Part shown: positions 55,907 through 64,000 of the stretch, one piece after another | How positions within the stretch are numbered: the stretch's first letter is position 1 | Layout: each line of letters opens with the position of its first letter | Source of the DNA: Hymenobacter montanus | GTDB lineage: Bacteria > Bacteroidota > Bacteroidia > Cytophagales > Hymenobacteraceae | Direction: 5' to 3' | NCBI RefSeq assembly: GCF_014699115.1 | Contig: NZ_JACXAD010000006.1 | Coordinates: forward strand, 179,868 to 243,867 | Length of the DNA: 64,000 nt | Made by a program: the position numbers and the translations under genes | The notes under the pieces: generated by a model | What the model was told of the DNA's origin: nothing | Databases searched by the model: none | What the model saw: only the letters and a program-made list of their open reading frames with translations

Positions 55907-56005
55907 TTGTTTTTATACAGAGGCGCTGAGAGACAGGCTCAACGACGCGCCGGCAACCCCCCGCAACCGCGGGTACGGTGCCAAGTCCTGCTAATATAAA
56001 AACAA
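55907..56005 (+). ncRNA. SAM-I riboswitch (S-box leader)
   Basis: P1 is 11 bp, perfect: TTGTTTTTATA (55907-55917) with TATAAAAACAA (55995-56005). Between them lie the S-box core words in order: GCTGAGAGACAGGC, AACGACGCGCCGGCAACC (compare GATGAAACCCGGCAACC of the family), a variable hairpin CCGC/GCGG and GGTGCCAAGTCCTGC (compare GGTGCCAATTCCTGC). It senses S-adenosylmethionine, normally to shut off methionine or cysteine genes. No such gene lies next to it; the next full gene is an APC permease 546 bases downstream. Either it controls that permease through a long leader or its own gene has been lost. Confidence 0.85.
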
Positions 56006-56071
56006 GTTGCCGTGGACGCTGCCAACAACAATTCCGATTTTCCTGCTGCTTTTGATGTCCGCCTGGCAGTA

Positions 56072-56119
56072 ATGCCCTGGGCCGGCTCAGGCTGTTGTCG
56101 CTGTTGTTGCCTGGCCTAA
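56072..56119 (+). CDS. possible 15-residue Cys-rich leader peptide
   Basis: The frame MPWAGSGCCRCCCLA (five Cys in six positions) starts with ATG overlapping the stop of a preceding five-codon frame (TAATG at 56070-56074), 66 bases after the riboswitch. Such Cys-codon clusters are used as cysteine-sensing leader peptides in other bacteria. Placement behind a SAM riboswitch makes a sulfur-metabolism leader plausible, but there is no direct proof of translation. Confidence 0.35.
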   Translation: MPWAGSGCCRCCCLA

Positions 56120-56551
56120 CCGGCCCTTAATACTGCTTTGTTGATACCCCCGCTGCCCGGTAGGGTCCGCTGTGGGCTCGTGCGCGGCGTACGCGCTGGC
56201 AACGGGCCGTTAAAGCCTTGGCAGCAGGTTACGACGACTACGAGCAATGGCTAGTCGGCCCCAGCTCAGGCAGTTGCTGCCCGCGTACCCGGTATCGAAC
56301 CAGGGATTGCGCCCGGGCCTGACCGGAACGTCCAGCTTCAGGACTATCGGGGCTTTTGAGACGGTGGGGTTGATTCCTTTCTGCTCCCCGCCAGCCCCGG
56401 CCAAATGGAGGGAGCGGTTTTCAGCATAAGTGATTTGAGGGTTGGCCTAACCGAGACCGGGATACTGCCATCGGGCCGAAAATCGGGCCGATTTTATTCA
56501 CGCAAGGGCGCCCTCCAAGGTGGTGCGCTATAACACATTACAACCAAGCAC
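56120..56551. other. gap between SAM leader and APC permease, possible gene remnant
   Basis: No intact gene. On the plus strand 56159-56270 reads PLWARARRTRWQRAVKALAAG then YDDYEQWLVG, which looks protein-like and could be the end of a decayed gene once driven by the riboswitch. I cannot name the family. The last 100 bases before 56552 are AT-richer and may hold the permease promoter. Confidence 0.3.
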
Positions 56552-58006
56552 ATGCTTAAAAAGTCACTGGAGCTGCTTCGATTAGAAGCCGCCGAAACCG
56601 GGGCGCACACGCTCAAGCGCAGCCTCAACGGCATCAGCCTGATTGCCATTGGCATCGGCGTAATTATTGGCGCCGGTTTGTTTTCGCTCACGGGGATTGC
56701 CGCGGCTAACAACGCCGGGCCGGCTGTTACCCTCTCTTTTGTAGTGGCCGCCGTGGGCTGCGCCTTCTCAGCGCTGTGCTACGCCGAATTTGCCGCCCTG
56801 GTGCCCGTTTCGGGCAGCGCCTACACGTACGCCTACGCTACTATGGGCGAGTTATTTGCCTGGATCATTGGCTGGGACCTGGTGCTCGAATACTCAGTCG
56901 GCGCCGCCGCGGTCGCCATCAGCTGGTCGCAGTACCTGATCAAATTCTTAGGCAAGTACGGCCTGCACATTCCGGCTCAGTTGGTGATGTCGCCCTTCGA
57001 GACCGCCACGCTGGCGGATGGCTCGGTGGTAGCGGGGGTTGCGAACGTGCCCGCCATGCTCATCGTGCTGGCCCTGACGGCTATTGTTACGCGGGGTACC
57101 AAGGGGTCGGCGTGGTTTAACGGGCTGGTGGTAGCGCTGAAGGTGGCCGTGGTGCTGGTGTTCATTGCGCTGGGGTGGCGGTACATCGATCCGGCTAACT
57201 ACCAGCCCTACATTCCGACGAATACGGGCACCTTCGGCGAGTTTGGGTTGAGCGGAATTCTGCGCGGAGCAGGGGTGATTTTCTTCGTATTCATTGGCTT
57301 CGACATCGTGGCCACCATGGCCCAGGAAACCAAAAACCCGCAGCGCAACATGCCCATCGGCATCCTGGGCTCGCTGGCCATTTGCACGGTCCTGTTCGTG
57401 CTGTTTGGCCACGTGCTGACGGGCCTGGCCAACTACACCGAGTTCAAAAACAGCGCCGCGCCCGTCGCCATCGCCATCGAGAAAACACCCTACGCCTGGC
57501 TTAGCTCGGCGGTGATTCTGGCCATCCTCATCGGCTATACCTCGGTGATTCTGGTAGATCTGCTGGGGCAGTCGCGGGTGTTCTTCTCCATGTCGCGGGA
57601 TGGCCTGCTGCCCCCGCTGTTTTCCCGGCTGCACCCGCGCTTTCACACGCCGTTTCAGTCTACTTTGCTGCTGGGAACATTTATCGCGTTGTTCGCCGGC
57701 TTCGTGCCCATCGCCGTGGTGGGCGAGATGACGAGTATCGGCACCCTGCTGGCCTTCGTAATGGTGTGCCTCGGCGTGCTAATCATGCGCCGTACCAACC
57801 CCGATGCGCCGCGCAGCTTCCGCACGCCCTGGGTGCCGGTGGTGCCCATTCTCGGCATCGGGGTGTGCCTGGTGATGATGGCCTCGCTGCCCTGGGGAAC
57901 GTGGCTGCGGCTGGCCGTGTGGCTGGCCATCGGCCTGGCCATTTACTTTAGCTACGGCCGCAAATACAGCAAGCTACGGCAGCAGCAAAAACAGCAAGCG
58001 GCGTAA
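56552..58006 (+). CDS. APC-family amino-acid permease (cationic amino-acid transporter type)
   Basis: A 484-residue inner-membrane protein with about 12-14 helices. The first helix region RSLNGISLIAIGIGVIIGAGLFSLTGIAAANNAGPAVTLSFVV carries the GxG(A)G substrate-binding motif of APC transporters, and CALCYAEFAALVPVSGSAYTYAYATMGELFAWIIGWDLVLEY is the CAT/YfnA signature. LGVLIMRRTNPDAPRSFRTPWVP near the C terminus also fits. Substrate probably an amino acid; which one is not determined by sequence. It could be the target of the SAM riboswitch upstream. Confidence 0.93.
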   Translation: MLKKSLELLRLEAAETGAHTLKRSLNGISLIAIGIGVIIGAGLFSLTGIAAANNAGPAVTLSFVVAAVGCAFSALCYAEFAALVPVSGSAYTYAYATMGELFAWIIGWDLVLEYSVGAAAVAISWSQYLIKFLGKYGLHIPAQLVMSPFETATLADGSVVAGVANVPAMLIVLALTAIVTRGTKGSAWFNGLVVALKVAVVLVFIALGWRYIDPANYQPYIPTNTGTFGEFGLSGILRGAGVIFFVFIGFDIVATMAQETKNPQRNMPIGILGSLAICTVLFVLFGHVLTGLANYTEFKNSAAPVAIAIEKTPYAWLSSAVILAILIGYTSVILVDLLGQSRVFFSMSRDGLLPPLFSRLHPRFHTPFQSTLLLGTFIALFAGFVPIAVVGEMTSIGTLLAFVMVCLGVLIMRRTNPDAPRSFRTPWVPVVPILGIGVCLVMMASLPWGTWLRLAVWLAIGLAIYFSYGRKYSKLRQQQKQQAA

Positions 58007-58118
58007 AGCGCCAGTTGGAGTGCGGTTCCGATAGCCGAGCCAAGCGCGCCGGCTCCCGGGCGCAGGCCGGTTTTGCTCGGGGCCCGACTCTGTCCGAGGC
58101 CCGTATCTTGGCGGCACG

Positions 58119-58928
58119 ATGAAGCGGTATTGTTTGCAGTTTCTGATTGTCTGGCTATCCCTGGTGGGCTTGGCTGCTTGCGCCAGCACGGCTCCCCGTT
58201 CCGCGGGCGACCTGCGCCGGAGTGTGGGCGCACCCGGGGTGGTGCAAATTCAGGATAGCTTGTTTATGGACGAAGCCGAAGTAGCCAATCTGCACTGGCT
58301 CGAGTACTTACACTTCATTCGCCGCGATTCATCGGCGGCATTTTACCGGTCGCAGTTACCCGACTCAACCGCCCAGCCCAGGCTGCGTCCTGCGGGAAAA
58401 GCTGCCCGCTCGCCCGCCGACACCACCGTGGCCACTTACCTGTCCCACCCGGCCTACCGCTACTATCCGGTGGTGGGCATTACGTACGGACAGGCCCGCA
58501 ACTATTGCCGGTGGCGGACTGCCCTGGTGCGCCAACAGCTACAAGCCGCTACCCTCCAACGTAATTCCACCACGTACTACGGCAAGCAACACAAGCTGCT
58601 GGTTGCTCATAACGTCAGCGTGGAGTACCGCCTGCCTACCCCGGCCGAGTGGGAACTGGCCGCCAGCCAGCCGGCCCCGGCCACCCTCGCTACCGAACCA
58701 GCTGCCCTCGCCGATATTAATTCGCTGCCTGCTAACCGATTTGGAATTCGCGGCCTGTCCGGCAACGTGGCGGAACTGACAGCCCGACCCAGCGTGATAA
58801 AGGGCGGCACCTGGTTCCAGCCCAACGTATCACCTCGGGCCGACCTGCCCAACCCAGGCCCGCGCCCGTGGTTAGGCTTCCGGTGCGTCTGTGAGGTGCA
58901 GGTGCGGCCGAAAGCGGCGGGGCGGTAG
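58119..58928 (+). CDS. lipoprotein with formylglycine-generating-enzyme-like (SUMF1) domain, GldJ/GldK-like
   Basis: A 269-residue lipoprotein with lipobox LAAC (Cys21). The domain opens DSLFMDEAEVANLHWLEYLHFIRRD, close to the MDETEVTN...YLYWVRR opening of GldJ/GldK, then YPVVGITYGQARNYCRWRTALV, EYRLPTPAEWELAA, GLSGNVAELTARPSVIKGGTWFQP and LGFRCVCE. These are SUMF1-fold motifs; the active-site Cys pair of true formylglycine enzymes is absent. GldJ/GldK are gliding and T9SS components, but this protein is shorter and its role in secretion is only inferred. Confidence 0.75.
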   Translation: MKRYCLQFLIVWLSLVGLAACASTAPRSAGDLRRSVGAPGVVQIQDSLFMDEAEVANLHWLEYLHFIRRDSSAAFYRSQLPDSTAQPRLRPAGKAARSPADTTVATYLSHPAYRYYPVVGITYGQARNYCRWRTALVRQQLQAATLQRNSTTYYGKQHKLLVAHNVSVEYRLPTPAEWELAASQPAPATLATEPAALADINSLPANRFGIRGLSGNVAELTARPSVIKGGTWFQPNVSPRADLPNPGPRPWLGFRCVCEVQVRPKAAGR

Positions 58929-59031
58929 ACGCCGTAAATAAGGAAAGTTAGTTAATTCAGTTTGCGGACTACCAAGGGTTAGCCCCAGTGGTGCTTGCGG
59001 TAAACCCAAGCTTTAGACTCAAAGTTTGAAC

Positions 59032-59191
59032 AAGCCGCAGCGCGGCGACAGGTTGGTAGCATGCTGGGCGTTAAAGCTAAAGGGGGAAAGCCGCGGAGCG
59101 GTGACAGAACTACTCGCGCCGCTGTCACCGCTCCGCGGCTTGCATTCATTCCCATTGTTCATTCTACCAACCTGTCGCCGCTCCGCGGCTT
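59032..59191. repeat. nested double palindrome, copy 2
   Basis: Outer arms of 28 bp, perfect (59032-59059 against 59164-59191, containing GCGCGGCGACAGGTTGGTAG). Inner arms of 20 bp, perfect (AAGCCGCGGAGCGGTGACAG at 59088-59107 against 59122-59141). Same order and related sequence as copy 1 at 26277-26463. Confidence 0.9.
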
Positions 59192-59232
59192 ATCCGCACT
59201 CAGCCTGGCACCCGGTCTGGCTCAGCAATGGT

Positions 59233-59463
59233 GCGAGTTTAGCGCAGCGTAACTCGGCCCACCATTGGGGGAGGTTGCACTTCCCACAAAACGGCTCATT
59301 TGGTGCGGTTCCGCCGTGCCGCTGGCACGGCAGGGGAGGCGCAGCCTCCCCGTCATGGCCCACCGCGAGTTTAGCGCAGCGTAACTCGCGTCAGTTGGGG
59401 TCAGTGCGGGCCAGTTGGGGAACTCGCGCCAGTTGCTGCGCGAGTTTAGCGCAGCGTAACTTG
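59233..59463. repeat. three direct copies of a hairpin repeat (GCGAGTTTAGCGCAGCGTAA)
   Basis: 24-base units at 59233-59256, 59365-59388 and 59440-59463 differ by one base at most. Each can fold (GAGTT with AACTC). The third is enclosed by CCAGTTGCTGC/GCAGCAACTGG and the first by CAATGGTG/CACCATTG, so each unit is the core of a larger palindrome. Confidence 0.85.
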
Positions 59464-59583
59464 GGCAGCAACTGGGGCCGCGCGGGTCTTCGGCTGCTGA
59501 AAACGCGACCTTTTCTGCGGTTACCTTTGTTGATTCTTCGCGCGGAAAGGAATCCGTGGAACCCGCCCAACCCGTTTACATCA

Positions 59584-62157
59584 GTGATAGTTTGCATTGC
59601 CGAAAAGCCCAGTGTAGCCCGTGAAATCGCCAACGTGCTCGGGGCCACCCGCCGCATGGATGGGTACCTGGAGGGCAACGGCTACCAGGTCACCTGGACT
59701 TTTGGCCATTTCTGCCAGCTCAAGGAGCCCGACGACTACCAGCCCGAGTGGAAGCGGTGGAGCCTGCACAACCTGCCCATGATTCCCGATACGTTCGGCA
59801 TCAAGCTCATGCGCCGCGACGAGGGGGTGGTCAAGCAGTTCCACACCATCAAGCGACTGGTCGACGAGGCCACTGAAGTCATTAACTGCGGCGACGCCGG
59901 GCAGGAAGGGGAGGTGATTCAGCGTTGGGTGCTAATGGAGGCCAAGTGCCGCAAACCCGTGAAGCGGCTGTGGATTTCTTCGCTCACCGAGGAAGCCATC
60001 CGCCAGGGCTTCCAGAACCTGCGCGAGGCCAAGGAGTTCGACAGCCTCTACCAGGCGGGCAAGAGCCGGGCCGTGGGCGACTGGCTGCTGGGCCTGAACG
60101 CTACCCGCCTCTTCACCCTCAAGTACACCTCTTACCAGGATAAGCAGCTGCTGAGCATCGGCCGGGTGCAAACCCCCACGCTGGCCCTGCTGGTGGAGCG
60201 CTGGCACGAAATCCAGAACTTCAAGCCCGAGCCGTACTGGGTGCTGCGCACCGAGTACCGGGGCACCATGTTCAGCCACGTGGCCCCGCCCGACAAGGCT
60301 AAGGATGCCGACGCGGCCCCCGACAACAAGGCCCGCCTGCGCGCCCTGGGCTATTTCGTGACCGAGGAAGAAGCCAACGCGGCCCTGGAAGCCGTGCGCC
60401 CCGCGCCGTTGGTAGTGACGGACGTCGAAATCAAAAAAGGCCGCGAGTCGCCGCCGCGCCTGTTCGACCTGACTTCGCTGCAAGTGCAGTGCAACAACCA
60501 GTTGGGCCTCTCGGCCGAGGACACGCTGAAAATCGTGCAGGCCCTGTACGAGAAAAAGGCCGTTAGCTACCCGCGCGTCGACACCACGTTTCTGCCCGAC
60601 GACCAGTACGCGAAGATTCCCGGCATTCTGCGGGGCATTGGCTACGACAGCCTCACCGCGCCGCTGCTGGCGACCAAGATTCCGAAGACGCCCAAGGTTT
60701 TCAACAACAACAAGGTCACCGACCACCACGCCATCATTCCGACCGGCGCGGCAGGACCCAGTGGGGGCCTGGAAACCAGCGTGTACGACATCATTGCGCG
60801 CCGGTTCATCGCTGCTTTCTACCCCGACTGCGAGGTGAGCAACACCATCGTGCTGGCCGAGGCCGCCGGGCGCCCCTTTCGGGTGCGCGGCCGGCAAATT
60901 CTGAACCCCGGCTGGCGAGTGGTGTACGGCAACCCCGAAGAGCAGCAGGCTCCCAAGCCCGCTCCAGGCCCCAACAACCAAGCCTCAGGCACCACCGAAG
61001 ACGACGACACGGTTGCGACGGTGCTGCCCAGCTTCGTGAAGGGCGAAAGTGGCCCGCACAAGCCCCGGCTGGACAGTAAAATCACGCAGCCCCCCAAGGA
61101 TTATACCGAGGCCACGCTGCTGCGCGGCATGGAAACGGCCGGCCGCAACATCGACGACGACGAGCTGCGCCAGGCCATGAAGGAAAACGGCATCGGCCGC
61201 CCCAGCACCCGCGCCGCCATTATCGAAACCCTGTTCAAGCGCAACTACATCCGCCGCGAGAAGAAGCGCATCGTGCCCACACCCACGGGCGTCGAGCTGA
61301 TTGGCTTGATTCGCAACCCCACCCTGAAGTCGGCGCAGCTCACCGGCCAATGGGAGCAGAAGCTGCGCCAGATTGAGAAGGGCGAGCTGTCGTCGGAAGC
61401 ATTCCTGGCCGAGCTCACGGGCTTGGTGCGCGAAATGGTGCAGGAAGTGAAAACCGACACCTCGGGGCGCGCCGTGACTTCGGGCAGCGCCGAACAGGTA
61501 GTAGCGGCCGTGCAGGCTACCGCTGCTACCGGTAAAGCGGCCGGCTCGAAAGCTCCCGCGGGGAAGGCCTCCGGCAAGGCGCCGGCTGGGGAAGCGGCCG
61601 GCCTGGGCTCCTGCCCGGTTTGCAAAAGCGGCGCCGTGCTGCGCGGCAAAACGGCCTTTGGCTGCGGCCGATTCCGCGAGGGTTGCACCTTTCGGCTGCC
61701 CACCGAAATCCAGGGTAAAAAGCTCAGCGACCCGCAAGTGAAAGCCCTGCTGGCCAAGGGGCGCACACCCATCATGAAAGGCTTCGTGGGGGCCGGGAGC
61801 CAGAAATTCGACGCCGCCATTGGCCTCGACGCGACCTATCAGCCTACGCTGCTGCTGGCCGCCGAAAGCAAGCCCAGCACCGCCACCGACCCCGGCCAGA
61901 TTCCGTGCCCGGTGTGCAAGCTCGGTACCATGCTCAAGGGCAAGGCGGCCTACGGTTGCTCCCGCTTCCGCGAGGACTGCCAGTTTCGTGTCGCCTTCGA
62001 GTGGGGCGGCAAGGCCCTCACCGAAACCCAGCTGAAGATGCTGCTGCGCCGGGGCGAAACCAGTGTTATCAAGGGGTTTATCTCCGCCAAAACGGGGAAA
62101 AAGTACGACGCCGCACTGAAAGTAGAAGAGGGGCGCGTGGTGCCGGTGTTCGGGTAG
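59584..62157 (+). CDS. topB: DNA topoisomerase III
   Basis: An 857-residue type IA topoisomerase that relaxes or decatenates DNA by single-strand passage. The Toprim domain starts at once (VIVCIAEKPSVAREIANVLGA; NCGDAGQEGEVIQRW for the acidic triad), and the catalytic Tyr329 lies in AVSYPRVDTTFLPDD. GIGRPSTRAAIIETLFKRNYI is the typical hinge. Two C-terminal zinc-type repeats begin at Cys677 (CPVCKSGAVLRGKTAFGC) and Cys775 (CPVCKLGTMLKGKAAYGC). I use the GTG at 59584, because upstream of it the open frame is translated repeat DNA. The Pro/Ala/Gly-rich linker before the zinc repeats is flexible. Confidence 0.93.
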   Translation: MIVCIAEKPSVAREIANVLGATRRMDGYLEGNGYQVTWTFGHFCQLKEPDDYQPEWKRWSLHNLPMIPDTFGIKLMRRDEGVVKQFHTIKRLVDEATEVINCGDAGQEGEVIQRWVLMEAKCRKPVKRLWISSLTEEAIRQGFQNLREAKEFDSLYQAGKSRAVGDWLLGLNATRLFTLKYTSYQDKQLLSIGRVQTPTLALLVERWHEIQNFKPEPYWVLRTEYRGTMFSHVAPPDKAKDADAAPDNKARLRALGYFVTEEEANAALEAVRPAPLVVTDVEIKKGRESPPRLFDLTSLQVQCNNQLGLSAEDTLKIVQALYEKKAVSYPRVDTTFLPDDQYAKIPGILRGIGYDSLTAPLLATKIPKTPKVFNNNKVTDHHAIIPTGAAGPSGGLETSVYDIIARRFIAAFYPDCEVSNTIVLAEAAGRPFRVRGRQILNPGWRVVYGNPEEQQAPKPAPGPNNQASGTTEDDDTVATVLPSFVKGESGPHKPRLDSKITQPPKDYTEATLLRGMETAGRNIDDDELRQAMKENGIGRPSTRAAIIETLFKRNYIRREKKRIVPTPTGVELIGLIRNPTLKSAQLTGQWEQKLRQIEKGELSSEAFLAELTGLVREMVQEVKTDTSGRAVTSGSAEQVVAAVQATAATGKAAGSKAPAGKASGKAPAGEAAGLGSCPVCKSGAVLRGKTAFGCGRFREGCTFRLPTEIQGKKLSDPQVKALLAKGRTPIMKGFVGAGSQKFDAAIGLDATYQPTLLLAAESKPSTATDPGQIPCPVCKLGTMLKGKAAYGCSRFREDCQFRVAFEWGGKALTETQLKMLLRRGETSVIKGFISAKTGKKYDAALKVEEGRVVPVFG

Positions 62158-62211
62158 GACTTGACGTAAAAAGCTGGCCTGTTCTATTGGTTAGAAGATG
62201 GTTATTGCCTG

Positions 62212-62679
62212 ATGATGCTCTCCGACTTCGTGTTTCGCCCTTACCGTGCCACTGATGAGGCCTCCGTGATGGCGCTATTTCGCAGCAACCTCACTCCGTA
62301 TTTTCTGGAATCGGAAGCGGCCGATTTATGCAGCTTTTTGCGCCAGGATCCGGGGCCCTATTTCGTGGCCGAATGGGGGGATGGAACTACCCAGGCGGGC
62401 CAGGTGGCAGCCGTCGGCGGCTATGCGTTGAATGCTCACCACGCCGTACTTACCTGGGGTATGGTCGACCGCTGCTTGCACGGCCAGGGGGTGGGCCGCG
62501 CATTCACTCAATTTCGCATTGCCGAGTGCCAGCGGGCATTTCCGGGCCGCGCCATTGAACTCAATACCTCGCAGCACACGGCTGGATTCTACGAGAAGCT
62601 GGGATTCCGTACGTTAGCTATCGAGACTGACGGCTGGGGCCCTGGCCTCCACAATGTGCACATGCTACTGCCCGCCTGA
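62212..62679 (+). CDS. GNAT-family N-acetyltransferase
   Basis: A 155-residue GNAT enzyme. The acetyl-CoA loop is DRCLHGQGVGRAFTQFRI (Q/R-x-x-G-x-G/A), followed by AIELNTSQHTAGFYEKLGFRTL, the motif-B helix. Substrate unknown. ATG at 62212 or the adjacent ATG at 62215. It lies 54 bases after topB on the same strand. Confidence 0.87.
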   Translation: MMLSDFVFRPYRATDEASVMALFRSNLTPYFLESEAADLCSFLRQDPGPYFVAEWGDGTTQAGQVAAVGGYALNAHHAVLTWGMVDRCLHGQGVGRAFTQFRIAECQRAFPGRAIELNTSQHTAGFYEKLGFRTLAIETDGWGPGLHNVHMLLPA

Positions 62680-62720
62680 TTGCCGCCGGCTAATGACGAA
62701 AACTTCAGTGCTAATTTGTG

Positions 62721-63926
62721 CTAGCGAGCTGCATTGTCCTCATACTGCACCAGGTTCTTCACCATGCCTTTAAAAATAACGCCGTGGAATGGGAGTACCG
62801 AATACCAGTACAGCCGGCCGGCCAGGCCCCGCGGGCGGTAAGCGGCCAGCTGCTCCACGGCGGAAGAACCGTCTGCCTGGTCGATGATGCGAAACTGCAG
62901 CCAGGCCTCGCCGGGCAGCTTCATCTCCGCGTACAGCAGCAGCCGGCGACTGGCCTTGTCCGCGACCAGCACGCGCCAGAAATCGAGTGGGTCGCCGGCC
63001 CGCAGGCGGCTGGGGGAGCGCCGGCCGCGGCGCAGGCCCACGCCGCCCACGGCCTTGTCGAGAAAGCCCCGCAGGCGCCAGAGCCAGTCCGTCTTGTACC
63101 AGCCCCGGTCGCCCCCGATGCGCCAGATGTTGTCGAGCACTTCCGCCACCGGCCGTCGGAAGGGCATGAGCTGGCGGTTGAAAAACATGCCATTTTTGGG
63201 AATCTGAATAGCATCCATGTAGTTCTGGCGCATGGTGCCGCTGCTCAGCGCGTCGCTCCACGAGCTCACCACCTCGTTCTGCTCGATGCGGGTGAAGGCC
63301 AGGGCCAGGGCCGCCCGGTAGTTCATGCACTCATGGGCCACCACGGCGCTGATGCTCTTCCGAGGGTCGCACACCGTGTCGTTCTTCAGGCTTTCGACCA
63401 GGCTTTGAGCGAGGGAGAACGTGGTGCTGGTCACCAGATACAGCCACCACGACGACAGCCGGGGCGTAAGCACGGGCACGGTTACAATCCACCGCTTGTA
63501 GCCGCGCTCGGCGGCCAGCCCGAGCAGCATCTGGCGGTAGGTGAGCACGTCGGGCCCGCCCACGTCGAAGGCCCGGCCGAAGCAGGCCGGGTTGTCCAGC
63601 ACTGCGCTGAGGTAAAACATAATGTCGCGAATGCCAATGGGCTGGCAGCGCGAATTAAGCCAGCGCGGCGTCACCATCACCGGCAGCTTCTCCACCAGAT
63701 CACGGATAATCTCGAATGAGGCCGAGCCCGAGCCAATAATGATGCTGGCCCGCAGAACGGTGAGCTCGGCGCGCTCGGCCTTGCCGAGGACCGTTTCCAC
63801 GGCTCGCCGCGAGCGCAGGTGTACGCTCAGGTCGTGGTCGTTGGCGATGCCGGAGAGGTAGATGACCTGCCGGGCGCTGGTCGTGTTCAGAAACTGCGTG
63901 AAGTTGTGGGCCGACTGTTGCTCTAG
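62721..63926 (-). pseudogene. NAD(P)-binding SDR / DUF2867 protein, N terminus cut off by IS insertion
   Basis: The minus-strand frame is open from the IS edge at about 63926 to the stop at 62721, 401 residues. NFTQFLNTTSARQVIYLSGIAND, VLRASIIIGSGSASFEIIRDLVEKLP and FDVGGPDVLTYRQM belong to the extended NmrA/epimerase-like Rossmann domain; the C-terminal part (LDFWRVLVADKASRRLLLYAEMKLPGEAWLQF, YWYSVLPFHGVIFKGMVKNL) is DUF2867. Full-length relatives have about 70-80 more N-terminal residues with the GATGYIG cofactor motif; here IS5-type DNA replaces it. An internal restart at 63800 is possible but would lack the cofactor site. Confidence 0.8.
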
Positions 63927-64000
63927 GCAGTGTCTGAAAAGTGCTGGAGCTTAACTTAGGGGATGGCAGCACGATACGAATTAACGGATGCGCAGTGGGC
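63927..64000 (+). mobile_element. IS5-family insertion sequence, left end and transposase start (runs off window)
   Basis: The homology of the SDR gene ends at 63926 and GGCAGTGTCTGAAAAGTGCT begins, a typical IS5-family terminal repeat, followed after some 15 bases by ATG at 63963 and the transposase start MAARYELTDAQW. The rest lies outside the window. CTAG at the junction may be part of the target duplication. Confidence 0.8.

Larger units (their letters stand above)
58929..59583. repeat. 655-base repeat-filled intergenic region
   Basis: Contains the nested double palindrome (59032-59191) and three hairpin-type direct repeats (59233-59463). A frame open on the plus strand through this region is only translated repeat (ASLAQRNS three times). 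Confidence 0.75.

Noticed and set aside
59026..59583. N-terminal extension of topB
   Set aside because: It is translated repeat DNA; the conserved topoisomerase sequence begins at the GTG at 59584.

Overview
The window looks like chromosomal DNA of a GC-rich member of the Bacteroidota, most probably Hymenobacter or a close relative (family assignment is inference). Support: three type IX secretion (T9SS) C-terminal sorting domains, one of them decayed; Bacteroidetes-type promoter boxes (TTTG about 20 nt upstream of TAnnTTTG); families common in this phylum (BatA/DUF58/MoxR, DUF4175, DUF4159, PreT/PreA, SusC-like secretion signals, M1 peptidase with GAMEN/HExxH); and intergenic regions full of palindromic repeats.

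Layout. 1-6.0 kb: end of a PAP2 phosphatase, nicotinamidase, two short-chain dehydrogenases, arylamine N-acetyltransferase, a GNAT enzyme, a small unknown gene and glutamate racemase. 6.1-7.3 kb: a gene graveyard, made of a truncated copy of the 3' end of the gene at 10.25-12.06 kb joined to a decayed T9SS beta-propeller gene. 7.6-10.0 kb: secreted GH9 cellulase with CBM3 and T9SS tail. 10.2-26.2 kb: a 16-kb block entirely on the minus strand, with two tandem TldD/PmbA pairs (the TldDs carry Tat signals), a four-helix-bundle protein, DUF4159, MoxR ATPase, DUF58, BatA-like, DUF4175 and a membrane-anchored protein. 26.6-33.5 kb: a PAP2 phosphatase and a TolC / membrane-fusion / RND efflux operon. 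34.1-43.3 kb: the whole reductive pyrimidine degradation route (preT, preA, dihydropyrimidinase, beta-ureidopropionase, omega-aminotransferase, malonate/methylmalonate semialdehyde dehydrogenase), interrupted by one small AT-rich gene. 43.5-49.1 kb: T9SS protein, small lipoprotein, two-component system, SulP transporter remnant and beta-carbonic anhydrase. 49.2-55.1 kb: M1 aminopeptidase, TonB-dependent receptor, leucine-rich-repeat protein. 55.1-58.9 kb: an internally deleted IS5-type element, a well-formed SAM-I riboswitch with promoter but no adjacent methionine gene, an APC amino-acid permease and a formylglycine-type lipoprotein. 59.0-64.0 kb: repeats, topoisomerase III, a GNAT enzyme, and an NAD(P)-binding SDR gene cut by an IS5-family insertion that runs off the right edge.

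The strongest unusual signals are the SAM riboswitch followed by a tiny Cys-rich reading frame, two copies of a nested double palindrome (26.3 and 59.1 kb), another palindrome family at 19.2 and 41.8 kb, an in-frame palindromic insertion inside the RND pump gene, a 48-bp perfect inverted repeat filling the mmsA-aminotransferase gap, and the duplicated Tat-TldD/PmbA block attached to the MoxR/DUF58 cluster. No tRNA, rRNA or CRISPR array was seen.
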